Shown piece after piece: positions 1 to 11,050 of a DNA stretch of 64,000 nucleotides (its first letter is position 1; every line of letters starts with the position of its first letter). The translations under genes and the position numbers were made by a program. The notes under the pieces are model-generated. The model was given only the letters and a program-made list of their open reading frames with translations, had not been told where the DNA came from and ran no database searches. Source of the DNA: Xylocopa sonorina (taxonomy: Eukaryota; Arthropoda; Insecta; Hymenoptera; Apidae); contig NW_027490113.1 in the NCBI RefSeq assembly GCF_050948175.1, positions 1,736,001 to 1,800,000 of the forward strand, given 5' to 3'.

Positions 1-257
1 GGTGAAACTAAGAGATCTGCTTTTAAAATTACGTTCGGTGTGCTGGTTTTTCCCGTGATATTTACAGCGGCGTTTCGTTTGTTTCCCCGTCGGAATTGTT
101 CGTCGCGAGAGAACGGATGCGGTGCTCGGCCTCGCGACCTGTCTCGCGGCGGGTGTAGAGGCCACCTTCGTTTCCCGAATTTCTGTTTACGGTGTTTTGA
201 TACTGGCGTTTGCGACATTCGTCGATGTCGTGTCCCGAGTTCTTGCAATACCTGCAA
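1..257 (-). CDS. pol: Pol polyprotein, N-terminal fragment (E0)
   Basis: This is the start of the pol frame, lying in the -1 frame over the end of gag. It covers the basic leader of pol and stops at the window edge just short of the protease DTGA motif. It is identical in plan to the intact E2 pol. The slippery heptamer that would give access to it lies at 170-176 on the minus strand. There is no ATG at its start; the frame is simply open from about 257, and translation is expected through frameshifting from gag. Confidence 0.8.
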   Translation of the reverse strand, partial: MQVLQELGTRHRRMSQTPVSKHRKQKFGKRRWPLHPPRDRSRGRAPHPFSRDEQFRRGNKRNAAVNITGKTSTPNVILKADLLVS

Positions 258-1393
258 AACTTCGGCGCGTCCCTGGTCACGATTTGTCGCGGCTGGTCGT
301 ATACTGGACGTTTAGCGGGAGTTGGCGCGTCCCTGGTTCGCAGGTAGTCGTCCCGATAGTTATGCGATCGCTGCGGAGGGAATGACCTGAGTTTGCACTC
401 GGTCGCGTAATGCCCCGAATTATTGCATTTGTTGCATATTATCTCCGTGCGTTTTTCACGCGATTCTGTTCGCGGTCGCGTTTTACCGAGCCTATTACAA
501 TCGCGCTCGTGAATTTGAAAAAGATCCCGTGCTCGGGCGAAAGTTTGTCGTAACGTACTGTACGAATCTAACGGCATTTGTATTCTTATTTCCGGGATTA
601 AGCCGTCTCTAAAGCACTGCGAGGTGAAAGCGTTTACGTTTTCGAGGGATTCCTGATGGTCTCGCCCATTGAGTCTGTCACAGTCAATTATCGCGGTCCT
701 TAAGTCTTTCACCCGGCTGATATAATCCAGAATGTGTTCGTGAGCGCGCATGTATATGTTTGTAAGCTCGCCCCGATAATGTTCTGCGGATTTCACGGTT
801 CCAAATGAGCTACGAAGGACGTCGGTTAACTCGAGTATCGTCTCGCACGGTTCGTCCTCTAATGCGGCGTAGGCGCGGCCCTTAAGTTTTCCCTTCAGCA
901 AACGCGTGAATGTTCGCTCGCAACCGTTAGGTATGAGCTCGTATGCTCGTTTACAAGCGCGCGTGAATTGGAGAATTGGAATATTCTGCCCGTCGAAGCT
1001 TGGAACGGCTTCAAGCGCCTGTTTGAGCGATAGCTCGTCGTGCTGCGAGCCGTGCGCATTGAAATTGGCGCTTGAATTATTAACAGAAAGTGGGTCTATT
1101 CGCGGAACATCTAAAGATACGGTATCATCGCGTGCTAGGTCCGGTGTTCGGCGAATTGCTTCTATTTCGCGACGCAACATTTCTACCTGCAGAAGTAACG
1201 CGGCGTTGGTTGAATCGGACGCGTCTGCGGGTTTCGCGGATGTGCTGGGCTGCGCGGTGCGAGAAATTGGCTCGGCGAGAGCGTCTTGAAAATCGAGTGC
1301 TCTACTCGTGCGTTTGTCGCGATCGGTATCAAGCATCGCGGCGGCCTTTTGTGCTTGCTGGCGCGTCTTAGTCGGTGGTGTCCGTGTCGCCAT
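62..1393 (-). CDS. gag: Gag polyprotein (E0)
   Basis: This is a 443-residue structural protein of the retrotransposon particle. The N-terminal third is polar and alanine-rich, and residues about 120-300 form the helical capsid-like region. Two zinc knuckles of the form C-x2-C-x4-H-x4-C lie at residues 320-333 and 380-393 and would bind RNA during packaging. The start ATG sits in a strong GCCATGG context 82 bases after the 5' LTR. The frame is unbroken. The last 108 bases run beyond an in-frame G GGA AAC heptamer (170-176), where ribosomes would slip into pol. It shares the variant RDHQES with E1, whereas E2 and E3 have RDPQES. Confidence 0.93.
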   Translation of the reverse strand: MATRTPPTKTRQQAQKAAAMLDTDRDKRTSRALDFQDALAEPISRTAQPSTSAKPADASDSTNAALLLQVEMLRREIEAIRRTPDLARDDTVSLDVPRIDPLSVNNSSANFNAHGSQHDELSLKQALEAVPSFDGQNIPILQFTRACKRAYELIPNGCERTFTRLLKGKLKGRAYAALEDEPCETILELTDVLRSSFGTVKSAEHYRGELTNIYMRAHEHILDYISRVKDLRTAIIDCDRLNGRDHQESLENVNAFTSQCFRDGLIPEIRIQMPLDSYSTLRQTFARARDLFQIHERDCNRLGKTRPRTESREKRTEIICNKCNNSGHYATECKLRSFPPQRSHNYRDDYLRTRDAPTPAKRPVYDQPRQIVTRDAPKFCRYCKNSGHDIDECRKRQYQNTVNRNSGNEGGLYTRRETGREAEHRIRSLATNNSDGETNETPL

Positions 1394-1444
1394 GGCTAGT
1401 TTCGCGGACTCTTTCGGCGGAATTTCCGGAGAGAACGCGTGGCT

Positions 1445-1462
1445 ATCCCACCGCTGTCACCA
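1445..1462 (-). promoter_or_regulatory. Primer binding site, leucine-tRNA-like (E0)
   Basis: The element strand reads TGGTGACAGCGGTGGGAT, starting 13 nt after the LTR end. Its complement ends in CCA and looks like the T-arm and acceptor 3' end of a leucine tRNA. The tRNA identity is from memory of leucine tRNA 3' ends and is tentative. The position and TGG start are as expected for the minus-strand primer of an LTR element. Confidence 0.75.
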
Positions 1463-1475
1463 AAAATAACTTTCG

Positions 1476-3021
1476 TGTCACGTCCCGGGGTGTGATTTCA
1501 CTCGAAACTATGACACGACGTCGTAGCCGTTCCCGAAACGAACGCGAATTGCGCCTGGACCGGGTTCGTTGGCGTTCTGGACTCTAATTACCGAATATTT
1601 AACGCGGCACTTACCTTTCGATGTCTTGATTTTACCGCTGTGACTCTCGTTCCAGGTATCGAGAGCGCCTTGGATCCGTGACCGGTATTGCTGCGGCGTA
1701 CGGCTGGAACGGCTGTACGGTCACAGGGATGAGTTTCCAGACGGGCTGACCCCGGCTGGCGGGTACGGGCGCTGGGACAGGACGATCCTGGGCACGAACG
1801 GGCCGGACGGCGGAAAAGGTATCCTTCGCAGGAACAGGAACTCGAGTGCAGAGATCGGTGTATCCAGGAACACTGCCCACGTATTCGCGAATCAGACGAC
1901 GCATGAACTCCTTCCTCCCCGCGCGTCGTGTACGCTTTTTCGGAGTCTCGAAGTTCATCAAGAGCACTTGTACTTCGGAAGATAACGGCACGGCTAAGCG
2001 CTGGTTCGCTCTAGCGGTACAGTGTCAACCTGGGCGCAAGATGCTCGATCACGGCAGGACTGAAGAAAGAGCGGCTAAGCGTTGGTTCGCTCTAGCTGTC
2101 TACCTTCAGGACTATCGCAGATGAATTATAGGAACGTGTAATATTCGCGAGCGTACCCGTGGAATTGAGTTGAGGAACTTGTAATTGAAATAAAGAAGAT
2201 TTGTATCTGGTATAAACTACGTATATTCTTTAAACTTCCCTATGTTACTACACTTGACTAATTCTAAGTTATTAAACTAAGATTATAACAAGAAATTGAA
2301 ATGGACTAAGTTACGTTACGGACTCCGCTAACGGAGATGAGATAGAGACGAAGGCATTGAGCTGGTAGCTCGTTGCTTATGAGCCAATTGCTCGAGTCGG
2401 AGAGAACTCCTCGGTTCGGAGTCGAGACTAGATGTGTCTCGTTCGGAGGCGCGATTAGAAGTGTCTATCAGATCTCGCATCCGCGACCTCCTCGGGTCGC
2501 GCGGCGCGCGAGTCGCTGGGCCCTCGCGGTGGGGCGGACGGTTGGAGTAGGGCGGCCGCTCGGCCCTAGCGGTGGGGCGGCCGGTCGGAGTGGGGAGCGG
2601 CCCGCGTTGAGCGTGAGCCGCGAGCGTCGAGTGCGCGCGCGAGCGCATCGCAACTTATCTCTAGCGTAACGACTAGGCGGCGTATGTACATGTATGTATT
2701 TAAATCTAGATGTGTGTTGTGGTGTATGTACAGAAATGAGTAGTGTACTTATACTATGATCGCATATACGAGAAGAGGGTGTACGGGTGCGTGATCGCCG
2801 GTGACTCGATGCGGTACGTGGTGTGGTGCTCCTCGCCCTCGTAACGTGGGGTGAGGTCTTCCCTGACGTGTGTCGAGTACCCTTCCTCTCTCTCGTATCG
2901 TCGTCTCTGAATACTGGAGCGGCGTGTCGGCGGGTGGCCCGCGTACAGGGGCTCTGGATACGGATGCCGCTGGAGAAGAGGTTGACGCCGGAGGGTGGCA
3001 GGCGGTACGCCTGACGTCACA
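1476..3021 (-). repeat. 5' LTR of E0 (1546 bp)
   Basis: On the element strand it starts TGTGACGTCA and ends ACGTGACA, with TG/CA termini. It holds the U3 CRE-like palindrome (3012-3019), a TATA-like box (2746-2753), a GC-rich tract with a tandem duplication of about 45 bp, two 25-bp direct repeats 81 bp apart (near 1991 and 2072), and an AAG-GTAAGT splice-donor-like site (GTAAGT at 1609-1614). A 119-codon sense ORF lies at 1632-1991. The same layout is found in all six LTRs of the window. Confidence 0.95.
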
Positions 3022-4802
3022 GTCGCATTCACATTCATTTGAAGTGTAGACGAGGAATACATAACACTTCGCAAATCATATTGTATCTTACCATGAAACA
3101 TAGAAATGAGATGCGATATCGCGTTTTAAGAATCATAAGAACTCTATTGCTACGATACGTAGACATCTGCAAATGCTATTTCCTTGCAAGGAAGTGTCGC
3201 ATTTACATTCATTTGAATCGTAGACGAGGAATGCATAACACTTCGCAATGAATATTATATCTTATCATGAAACATATTTATGAGATGCAATTTCTCGTTT
3301 TAAGAAGCATTTGAACTCTATTGCTTCGATACGTAGACATCTGCAAACACTATTTCCTAGCGAGGAAGTGTCGCATTCACATTCATTTGAAGTGTAGACG
3401 AGGAATACATAACACTTCGCAAATCATATTATATCTTACCATGAAACATAGAAATGAGATGCGATATCGTGTTCTAAGAAGCATTAGAACACTACTGCTA
3501 CGATAGGTAGACATTTGCAAACGCTATTTCCTTGCAAGGAAGTGTCGCATTTGCATTCATTTGAAGTGTAGACGAGGAATACATAACACTCCGCAAATCA
3601 TATTATATCTTACCATGAAACATAGAAATGAGATGCGATATCGCGTTTTAAGAATCATAAGAACTCTACTGCTACGATACGTAGACATCTGCAATCGCTA
3701 TTTCCTTGCAAAGAAGTGTCGCATTTACATTCATTTTAAGTGTAGCCGAGGAATACATAACACTTCGCAAATCGTATTATATCTTACCATGAAACATAGA
3801 AATGAGATGCGATATCGCGTTTTAAGAAGCATTTGAACTCTATTGCTTCGATACGTAGACACCTGCAAACGCTATTTCCTAGCGAGGATGTGTCGCATTC
3901 GTATTCATTTGAAGTGTAGACGAGGAATACATAACACTTCGCAAATCATATTATATCTTACCATGAAACATAGAAATGAGATGCGATATCGCGTTTTAAG
4001 AAGCATTAGAACTCTACTGCTACGATACGCAGACATCTGCAAACGCTATTTCCTAGCGAGGAAGTCACATTCACATTCATTTGAAGTGTAGACGAGGAAT
4101 ACATAACACTTCGCAAATCATGTTTTATCTTACCATGAAACATAGAAATGAGATGCGATATCGCTTTTTAAGAAAGATATGAACTCTATTGCTACGATAC
4201 GTAGACATGTGCAATCGCTACTACCTTGCAAGGAAGTGTCGCATTTACTTTCATTTGAATCGTAGACGAGGAATACATGACACTTCGCAATGAATATTAT
4301 ATCTTATCAGGAAACAAAGATATGAGATGCAATATCTCGTTTTAAGAAGCATTTGAACTCTATTGCTTCGATACGTAGACATCTGCTAACGCTATTTCCA
4401 TGCAAGGAAGTGTCGCATTTACATTCATTTGAAGTGTAGACGAGGAATACATGATACTTCGCAAATCATATTATATCTTACCATGAAACATAGGAATGAG
4501 ATGTGATATCGCGTTTTAAGAAGCATTTGAACTCTATTGCTTCGATACGTAGACATCTGCAAACGCTATTTCCTTGCAAGGAGGTGTCGCATTTACATTC
4601 ATTTGATGTGTAGACGAGGAATACATGACACTTCGCAAATCATATTATATCTTATCATGAAACATAGAAATGAGATGCGATATCGCGCTTTAAGAAGCAT
4701 TAGAAAGCTATTGCTACGATACGTAGACATCTGCAAACGCTATTTCCTAGCGAGGAAGTATCGCATTCACATTCATTTGAAGTGTAGACGAGGAATACAT
4801 AA
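3022..4802 (+). repeat. Satellite block A, 174-bp monomer
   Basis: This is a tandem array starting at monomer phase 155 and ending at phase 23. The length is exactly explained by 20 bases, nine 174-bp monomers, one 172-bp monomer and 23 bases. The 172-bp variant (GAAGTCACATTC near 4061) recurs six times in block B. The last 740 bases align to 14795-15536 in block B at an offset of 10734. Open frames here are fragments of the 58-codon satellite frame, interrupted by TGA and TAG in several monomers. I see no gene. Confidence 0.95.
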
Positions 4803-6348
4803 TGTCACGTCCCGGGGTGTGATTTCACTCGAAACTATGACACGACGTCGTAGCCGTTCCCGAAACGAACGCGAATTGCGCCTGGACCGGGTTCGTTGGC
4901 GTTCTGGACTCTAATTACCGAATATTTAACGCGGCACTTACCTTTCGATGTCTTGATTTTACCGCTGTGACTCTCGTTCCAGGTATCGAGAGCGCCTTGG
5001 ATCCGTGACCGGTATTGCTGCGGCGTACGGCTGGAACGGTTGTACGGTCACAGGGATGAGTTTCCAGACGGGCTGACCCCGGCTGGCGGGTACGGGCGCT
5101 GGGACAGGACGATCCTGGGCACGAACGGGCCGGACGGCGGAAAAGGTATCCTTCGCAGGAACAGGAACTCGAGTGCAGAGATCGATGTATCCAGGAACAC
5201 TGCCCACGTATTCGCGAATCAGACGACGCATGAACTCCTTCCTCCCCGCGCGTCGTGTACGCTTTTTCGGAGTCTCGAAGTTCATCAAGAGCACTTGTAC
5301 TTCGGAAGATAACGGCACGGCTAAGCGCTGGTTCGCTCTAGCGGTACAGTGTCAACCTGGGCGCAAGATGCTCGATCACGGCAGGACTGAAGAAAGAGCG
5401 GCTAAGCGTTGGTTCGCTCTAGCTGTCTACCTTCAGGACTATCGCAGATGAATTGTAGGAACGTGTAATATTCGCGAGCGTACCCGTGGAATTGAGTTGA
5501 GGAACTTGTAATTGAAATAAAGAAGATTTGTATCTGGTATAAACTACGTATATTCTTTAAACTTCCCTATGTTACTACACTTGACTAATTCTAAGTTATT
5601 AAACTAAGATTATAACAAGAAATTGAAATGGACTAAGTTACGTTACGGACTCCGCTAACGGAGATGAGATAGAGACGAAGGCATTGAGCTGGTAGCTCGT
5701 TGCTTATGAGCCAATTGCTCGAGTCGGAGAGAACTCCTCGGTTCGGAGTCGAGACTAGATGTGTCTCGTTCGGAGGCGCGATTAGAAGTGTCTATCAGAT
5801 CTCGCATCCGCGACCTCCTCGGGTCGCGCGGCGCGCGAGTCGCTGGGCCCTCGCGGTGGGGCGGACGGTTGGAGTAGGGCGGCCGCTCGGCCCTAGCGGT
5901 GGGGCGGCCGGTCGGAGTGGGGAGCGGCCCGCGTTGAGCGTGAGCCGCGAGCGTCGAGTGCGCGCGCGAGCGCATCGCAACTTATCTCTAGCGTAACGAC
6001 TAGGCGGCGTATGTACATGTATGTATTTAAATCTAGATGTGTGTTGTGGTGTATGTACAGAAATGAGTAGTGTACTTATACTATGATCGCATATACGAGA
6101 AGAGGGTGTACGGGTGCGTGATCGCCGGTGACTCGATACGGTACGTGGTGTGGTGCTCCTCGCCCTCGTAACGTGGGGTGAGGTCTTCCCTGACGTGTGT
6201 CGAGTACCCTTCCTCTCTCTCGTATCGTCGTCTCTGAATACTGGAGCGGCGTGTCGGCGGGTGGCCCGCGTACAGGGGCTCTGGATACGGATGCCGCTGG
6301 AGAAGAGGTTGACGCCGGAGGGTGGCAGGCGGTACGCCTGACGTCACA
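4803..6348 (-). repeat. 3' LTR of E1 (1546 bp)
   Basis: Its edges are fixed by the junction with satellite on the left (GAATACATAA then TGTCACG) and by the polypurine tract on the right. It has the usual elements: CRE-like palindrome at 6339-6346, TATA-like box at 6073-6080, and the 119-codon ORF at 4959-5318. Its first 268 U3 bases encode the C-terminus and stop codon of pol (stop at 6081-6083). It differs from the partner LTR in CGAAC/CGAAT, GCTCG/GCTTG, TAGG/TAGA and GATAC/GATGC. Confidence 0.95.
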
Positions 6349-9300
6349 CCACCCCCCTTGGGAAAAGAATCTCGGCCATGCCGAGATCTCTTGTCTGGTC
6401 CATGGACGTCGGGATGCTGGGGCCGTTTCTGGATTCTGGCGACGGATTGCTGTAGGAACTGCGTGCTCTCTCCTGTTTCGCCTTGGCGAAGACGTTTGGA
6501 TGCTGGGCCTTGTATACGGGTTTCCTCTGCGGTGGAGGAACTTTCGTCACTTTCACTTATAGTGTTCGTTCGCATAGCACTGCACTCACTGAGTTTACTT
6601 TCAGTTCTTGTCACTGTTCTCTCATTCATGCTCACTCTGTGCATACTACGCATTCGCTTACACAATTTAATCTTGTTCGTATGAACAATCTTATGGCGCC
6701 CTTTAACATTTAATTTGACATTGCAATTGCCCAAAATTTCTAGGATTCTGTACGGGCCGGTGTATTGCGCTTGAAACTTATGCTTGTTTGGTTCTTTCAA
6801 AAGATACACCCATTGGCCTACCTCGAAATTTTGGACGTTTATATTTCGGTCGTAATAATACTTAGATCTACGTTTCGCGCTATCTAAGTTGGCTTTAGCT
6901 AACTCTTGGGATTTGGCGATTCTTTCGTGCAGTTCTATAAGATAATCGTTATAACTCTCATTTTCAGAGCTGTCCTGAAAAGGAGTGGCTGACGGAGTCC
7001 TGGCTATCCTGCCGAATACTAATTCGTGCGGTGTGTACAACGTGCCTTCGTGCACGCTTGTGTTATAAGAAAACATTGCATATGGCAACCATTTCTCCCA
7101 ATCGTTGCTCGACTCTATGTAATGTTTCAGATACTCGGCCAGGACGTGATGTGATCTCTCGACGGATCCATTGGTTTGCGGATGGAAGGCGGTGGATTTA
7201 TATTGCTTGATGCGGAACTTGATGGCTATGGCCTTGATCAAGCTGTTTATAAAATTCGCGCCCTGATCTGTTAGTATGCCCTTCGGGCATCCGAACTTGC
7301 AGATGAATTCTTTAATTAATGCGTCCGCAATGTCGACTGCTGTGGTCGATTTGAGTGGGACGGCGACTGAGTATTTCGTAAGGAGATCTTGGATTGTGAG
7401 TATGCTCGTAAAGCCATCGGGAGTTGCGGGGAGAGGACCCATTACATCCATCGAAATTTTGTCGAAAGCTCTGCCAGGTGTGTCGGTTAACGTAAGAGGT
7501 TGTCTGGTCTTAACTCTGACCAGTTTCTCTGTCTGGCAGCTTTTACATCTGCCGATATACTCCTGAATTTGAGTTTTCATATTAGGCCAGAAGTATTTTT
7601 GCCTAATACGGGAATATGTTTTATTTACTCCCTTGTGGCCACCCACAGGAGAGTCGTGATTTTCCCTGATTATTTTTAGTCGGTCCTCGACCGATGGAGT
7701 TTGAATCAGGCCCTGGCAGACCGTAATTTGGATGTTCGTCTCGTAGAAGAGGTCCTGAAGGATCTTTTGGATTCGGGACCAGGATAAGGAGTCGAGGAAT
7801 GTTTGTGCGATGCTGAATGATTGTAGTTGGAGTTCGATTGTTACGTCGCACAGTGATCGGAAGGTTTCAATTGCTGTCTGGAAGTCGATCGATCGGCTGG
7901 AGTGTTCAATGATTGGAAGTTGGATCTGGAATTGATCTTCGATTCTTACGACTTTGGCTTTTGTAAGAACGAGGTCTCTGTTGGAAAGGAATTTGCCAGC
8001 TTTTTCTAAATCTTTGGCGCCCGTGTCATACGGATGCCCCGATTGCGTAACGAAAACAACTAAGTTGTCTCGTCGCGTTGACAATGCATCACGGCTGAAC
8101 ATGAACAAGGGTTCGCGCCTGAAGTGTTCATTTGGCGCGGGAGTATAAATGTCTGTGCTGTCGGTAATGGCGTGCGGGGATGATGGCGTGTTGGTAAGGA
8201 AGGGAGTGTCCGGTGTCGGTAATTCGGTTCCCGAGGTTATCGGTGTGGGAGGAGGCGCTGGAGTGGCATATTTCTTGCGGATTTCCGGGGCGACTTCAAA
8301 GATGTCGTCCTCTGAGTTATCGGAATAGGATAGCGGGAAAACTTGAATGGGATTTCGCGACAGTGCGTCCGCATTAAGATTCGTTTTACCGCTTTTGTAG
8401 ACCATTTCATAGTCGAATTCCGCTAATTTGAGCCTCCATCGCACTAACCTACTGGACGGGTCCTTGACCGAGTTCATCCACACTAACGGTCGATGGTCGG
8501 TAACGAGTTTGAATTGGTTACCGTATACGTATGGCCGAAAGTAGTGGACGGCGTAGACTATCGCCAGACACTCCTTCTCGATCGTGGAGTAGTTTTTCTC
8601 CGCGGTATTCAGTAATCGCGAAGCGTACGCGATTGGTAAGTCGCGACCTATGGGCCCTTGGCTTAGGATAGCGCCGATCGCTTCGGCGGATGCGTCTGTT
8701 GTGATCACGAAGGGCTGTTTGAAATTTGGGTACTGCAGTATCGGTGCCTCGCATAGACAGTCCCGAAGTTTAACGAATGAATTTTCGTGATCGTTGCGCC
8801 ATACAAAGGGCGCGTCCTTTTTTAATAGATTCGTGAGCGGTTTAGCAGTTTTTGAAAAATTCGCGATGAATCGCCGATAGTATCCCGCAAGCCCGAGGAA
8901 TTGTTTGACTTGTTTAGCATTTCGAGGGCGCGGAAAATTTTTGACGGCGCTTATTTTTGCAGGGTCCGGCTTTACGCCATGTTCGCTAATTATATGTCCT
9001 AAATAGCTGACTTCTCTCCTCAGGAACTCGCATTTGTCTGGTTGTAGTACCAAATTAGCTTCTTTGAGCCTTTGAGATAATTTTTCGTATTTGAGTCGAT
9101 GTTCCTGAAGAGAGCTGGCATAGAGTACAATGTCATCCAGGTAGACGAAAATTTCATTTCCCTGAAGACCGGACAGGACATTGTCCATAAGGCGCTGGAA
9201 CGTCGCGGGCGCGTTTTTTAGACCAAAAGGCATTCTCTTAAATTCATAATGCCCGTGAGGCGTAGAGAAGGCAGTTTTGGGAGCATCGGCGGGTTCCATA

Positions 9301-11050
9301 GGGATCTGGTGGAACCCGCTCGCGAGGTCAAACGTACTAAAGTACTTCGCACTCCCGAGTTGGTCAAGAATCTCGGTTATGCAAGGGAGGGGGTAAGCAT
9401 CGGCGACGGATTTCTCGTTGAGCGCGCGGTAATCTATGACGACGCGCCACTGCTTATTGCCTAACGAGTCGGGCTTCTTCGGCACGACCCACAGTGGCGA
9501 ATTGTATGGCGATTTGGATGGAGAGATGACACCCTTTTGTAAAAAATTTTCGACTTGGCGTCGAATCTCCTCCTTATGCGCGGGGGGGAAACGGTACTGT
9601 TTCACGTTGACCGGGCGGTCGTCAACCGTCGGAATTTTGTGTGTGGTTACCGATGTTTTCCCTAATTCATCACCCTCGATATAAAAGAGCTCTTGCGTGT
9701 TTTGTATGAGGCGAATGACGTGTTCCCTCTCTTCTGAATTTAAGTGGTCGAGACGGAGGAGACTAATTATTCTGTCTAGTCTAGATTTCGAAAGATCGGC
9801 AGGCATCGGCGATAACGGTGATTCTCGTTTTGGAACCCGCTTTACATTGTTTTTAACAGCCTGTGCGTAAGAAATTTGCTGCGTGTTCGCTATTTTGCAG
9901 CTCGAAGGAGGAGTTTCGCGCTTCGAAAATGGTGTCGAATTTGAATTGGAAACAGAGATTACCCCTTTGTGGGTTGCGCCGGTCGATGCGGCGGAAACAG
10001 CGGAATTGGAAGACTTGGAAAAAATCGGATACAGCGACGGACTCTCCTCCTCGTTGAGGGGAGTCATAATTTGCGTTGGCTCGAGTATTACTCCCGGTAA
10101 CGCGATTTCGACAGCACGATCGGACGAATTAATTATTCGTGTGATCGCTTTGCCTCGGATCACTTTGACCAGTGCGTTCCCGAAGAAAATACCCGGAGCG
10201 ATATCAATTCGCGGAATTATCCCTTCGGCGAGATCGGAATTGATTACGCGTACTTTGAGCCCGATATTCGATCGCGGAGGAATCGAGATACGATCCACGG
10301 ACTTCGGAGAAGCGGGTTTCTTCTCCGTCCGGGTTTTAAGTTTCGGCGGAGCATCGCGTTTCGGCGGAGGCGATGGCTTACGCGCTGGACGCGGCGGCGG
10401 AGGAGGAGTAGGTTCCTTTCGCGGCGTTTGTTTATTTTTCGACGGTAGACGAGGAATAGTTTCTGCTTGCGGCGACGGTTCGTCGATTGCTTCTACGTTA
10501 TCCTCGAATGGAATCTTTTGACCGTTCCATTTAATGAAATTTTTTAAGAAAGAAATTTCGGCGTCTTTGCAAAAACCCGAGCCGAGGATTTGAGGGGGAA
10601 ATTGTCCTCGACGACGTTGAAGGGTACAACGCGGTCGTAGATGACTAGGTTTACCGTCCCTAGGGTAGCGGTTTTGCCATCGGTTACGCCCGTTATAACA
10701 ACGATTTCTGAAGCGTCGATTCTCGCGGATGGTTTGAGAGCCGAACGTTTAATGATATTTATCTCCGCTCCCGTGTCTATCATGAACTGCGTCGGTGAAA
10801 CTAAGAGATCTGCTTTTAAAATTACGTTCGGTGTGCTGGTTTTTCCCGTGATATTTACAGCGGCGTTTCGTTTGTTTCCCCGTCGGAATTGTTCGTCGCG
10901 AGAGAACGGATGCGGTGCTCGGCCTCGCGACCTGTCTCGCGGCGGGTGTAGAGGCCACCTTCGTTTCCCGAATTTCTGTTTACGGTGTTTTGATACTGGC
11001 GTTTGCGACATTCGTCGATGTCGTGTCCCGAGTTCTTGCAATACCTGCAA
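6081..11050 (-). pseudogene. pol: Pol polyprotein, frameshifted by a 10-bp deletion (E1)
   Basis: The frame is open from about 11050 to the break at 10590/10591. It covers the basic leader and the protease DTGA motif, but the downstream protease segment is lost. After the break the rest of pol (reverse transcriptase with YLDD, RNase H, integrase, C-terminal tail into the LTR) continues in another frame and is open for about 1400 codons down to the stop at 6081. Compared with E2, ten bases are missing between GAGGATT and TGAGGG. A Gag-Pol fusion from this copy would end shortly after the active-site region, so E1 is probably not autonomous. Apart from this and a few missense changes I see no other lesion. 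Confidence 0.9.
6349..6359 (-). promoter_or_regulatory. Polypurine tract (E1)
   Basis: The element strand reads AAGGGGGGTGG directly against the 3' LTR. This is where plus-strand DNA synthesis is primed in LTR elements. The tract is also coding: pol reads through it as Lys-Gly-Gly-Gly. Confidence 0.85.

Larger units (their letters stand above)
1..3021 (-). mobile_element. E0: 5' part of a Ty3/gypsy-type LTR retrotransposon, cut by the window edge
   Basis: Reading leftward on the minus strand, this copy shows a complete 5' LTR (1476-3021), a primer binding site, an intact gag frame and the first codons of pol before the window ends. It matches E1 at a constant offset of 10793 bases with very few differences. 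The right LTR edge meets satellite at monomer phase 155, where phase 1 is the AAG of AAGTGTAGACGAGG. The other end lies outside, so its target duplication cannot be checked. Private LTR variants are a C in GGAACGGC and a G in GATCGGTG. Confidence 0.93.

Noticed and set aside
2185..2200. AATAAA in the LTR (GAAATAAAGAAG) as the element's polyadenylation signal
   Set aside because: It lies on the strand opposite to the element's transcription; I found no AATAAA on the sense strand.
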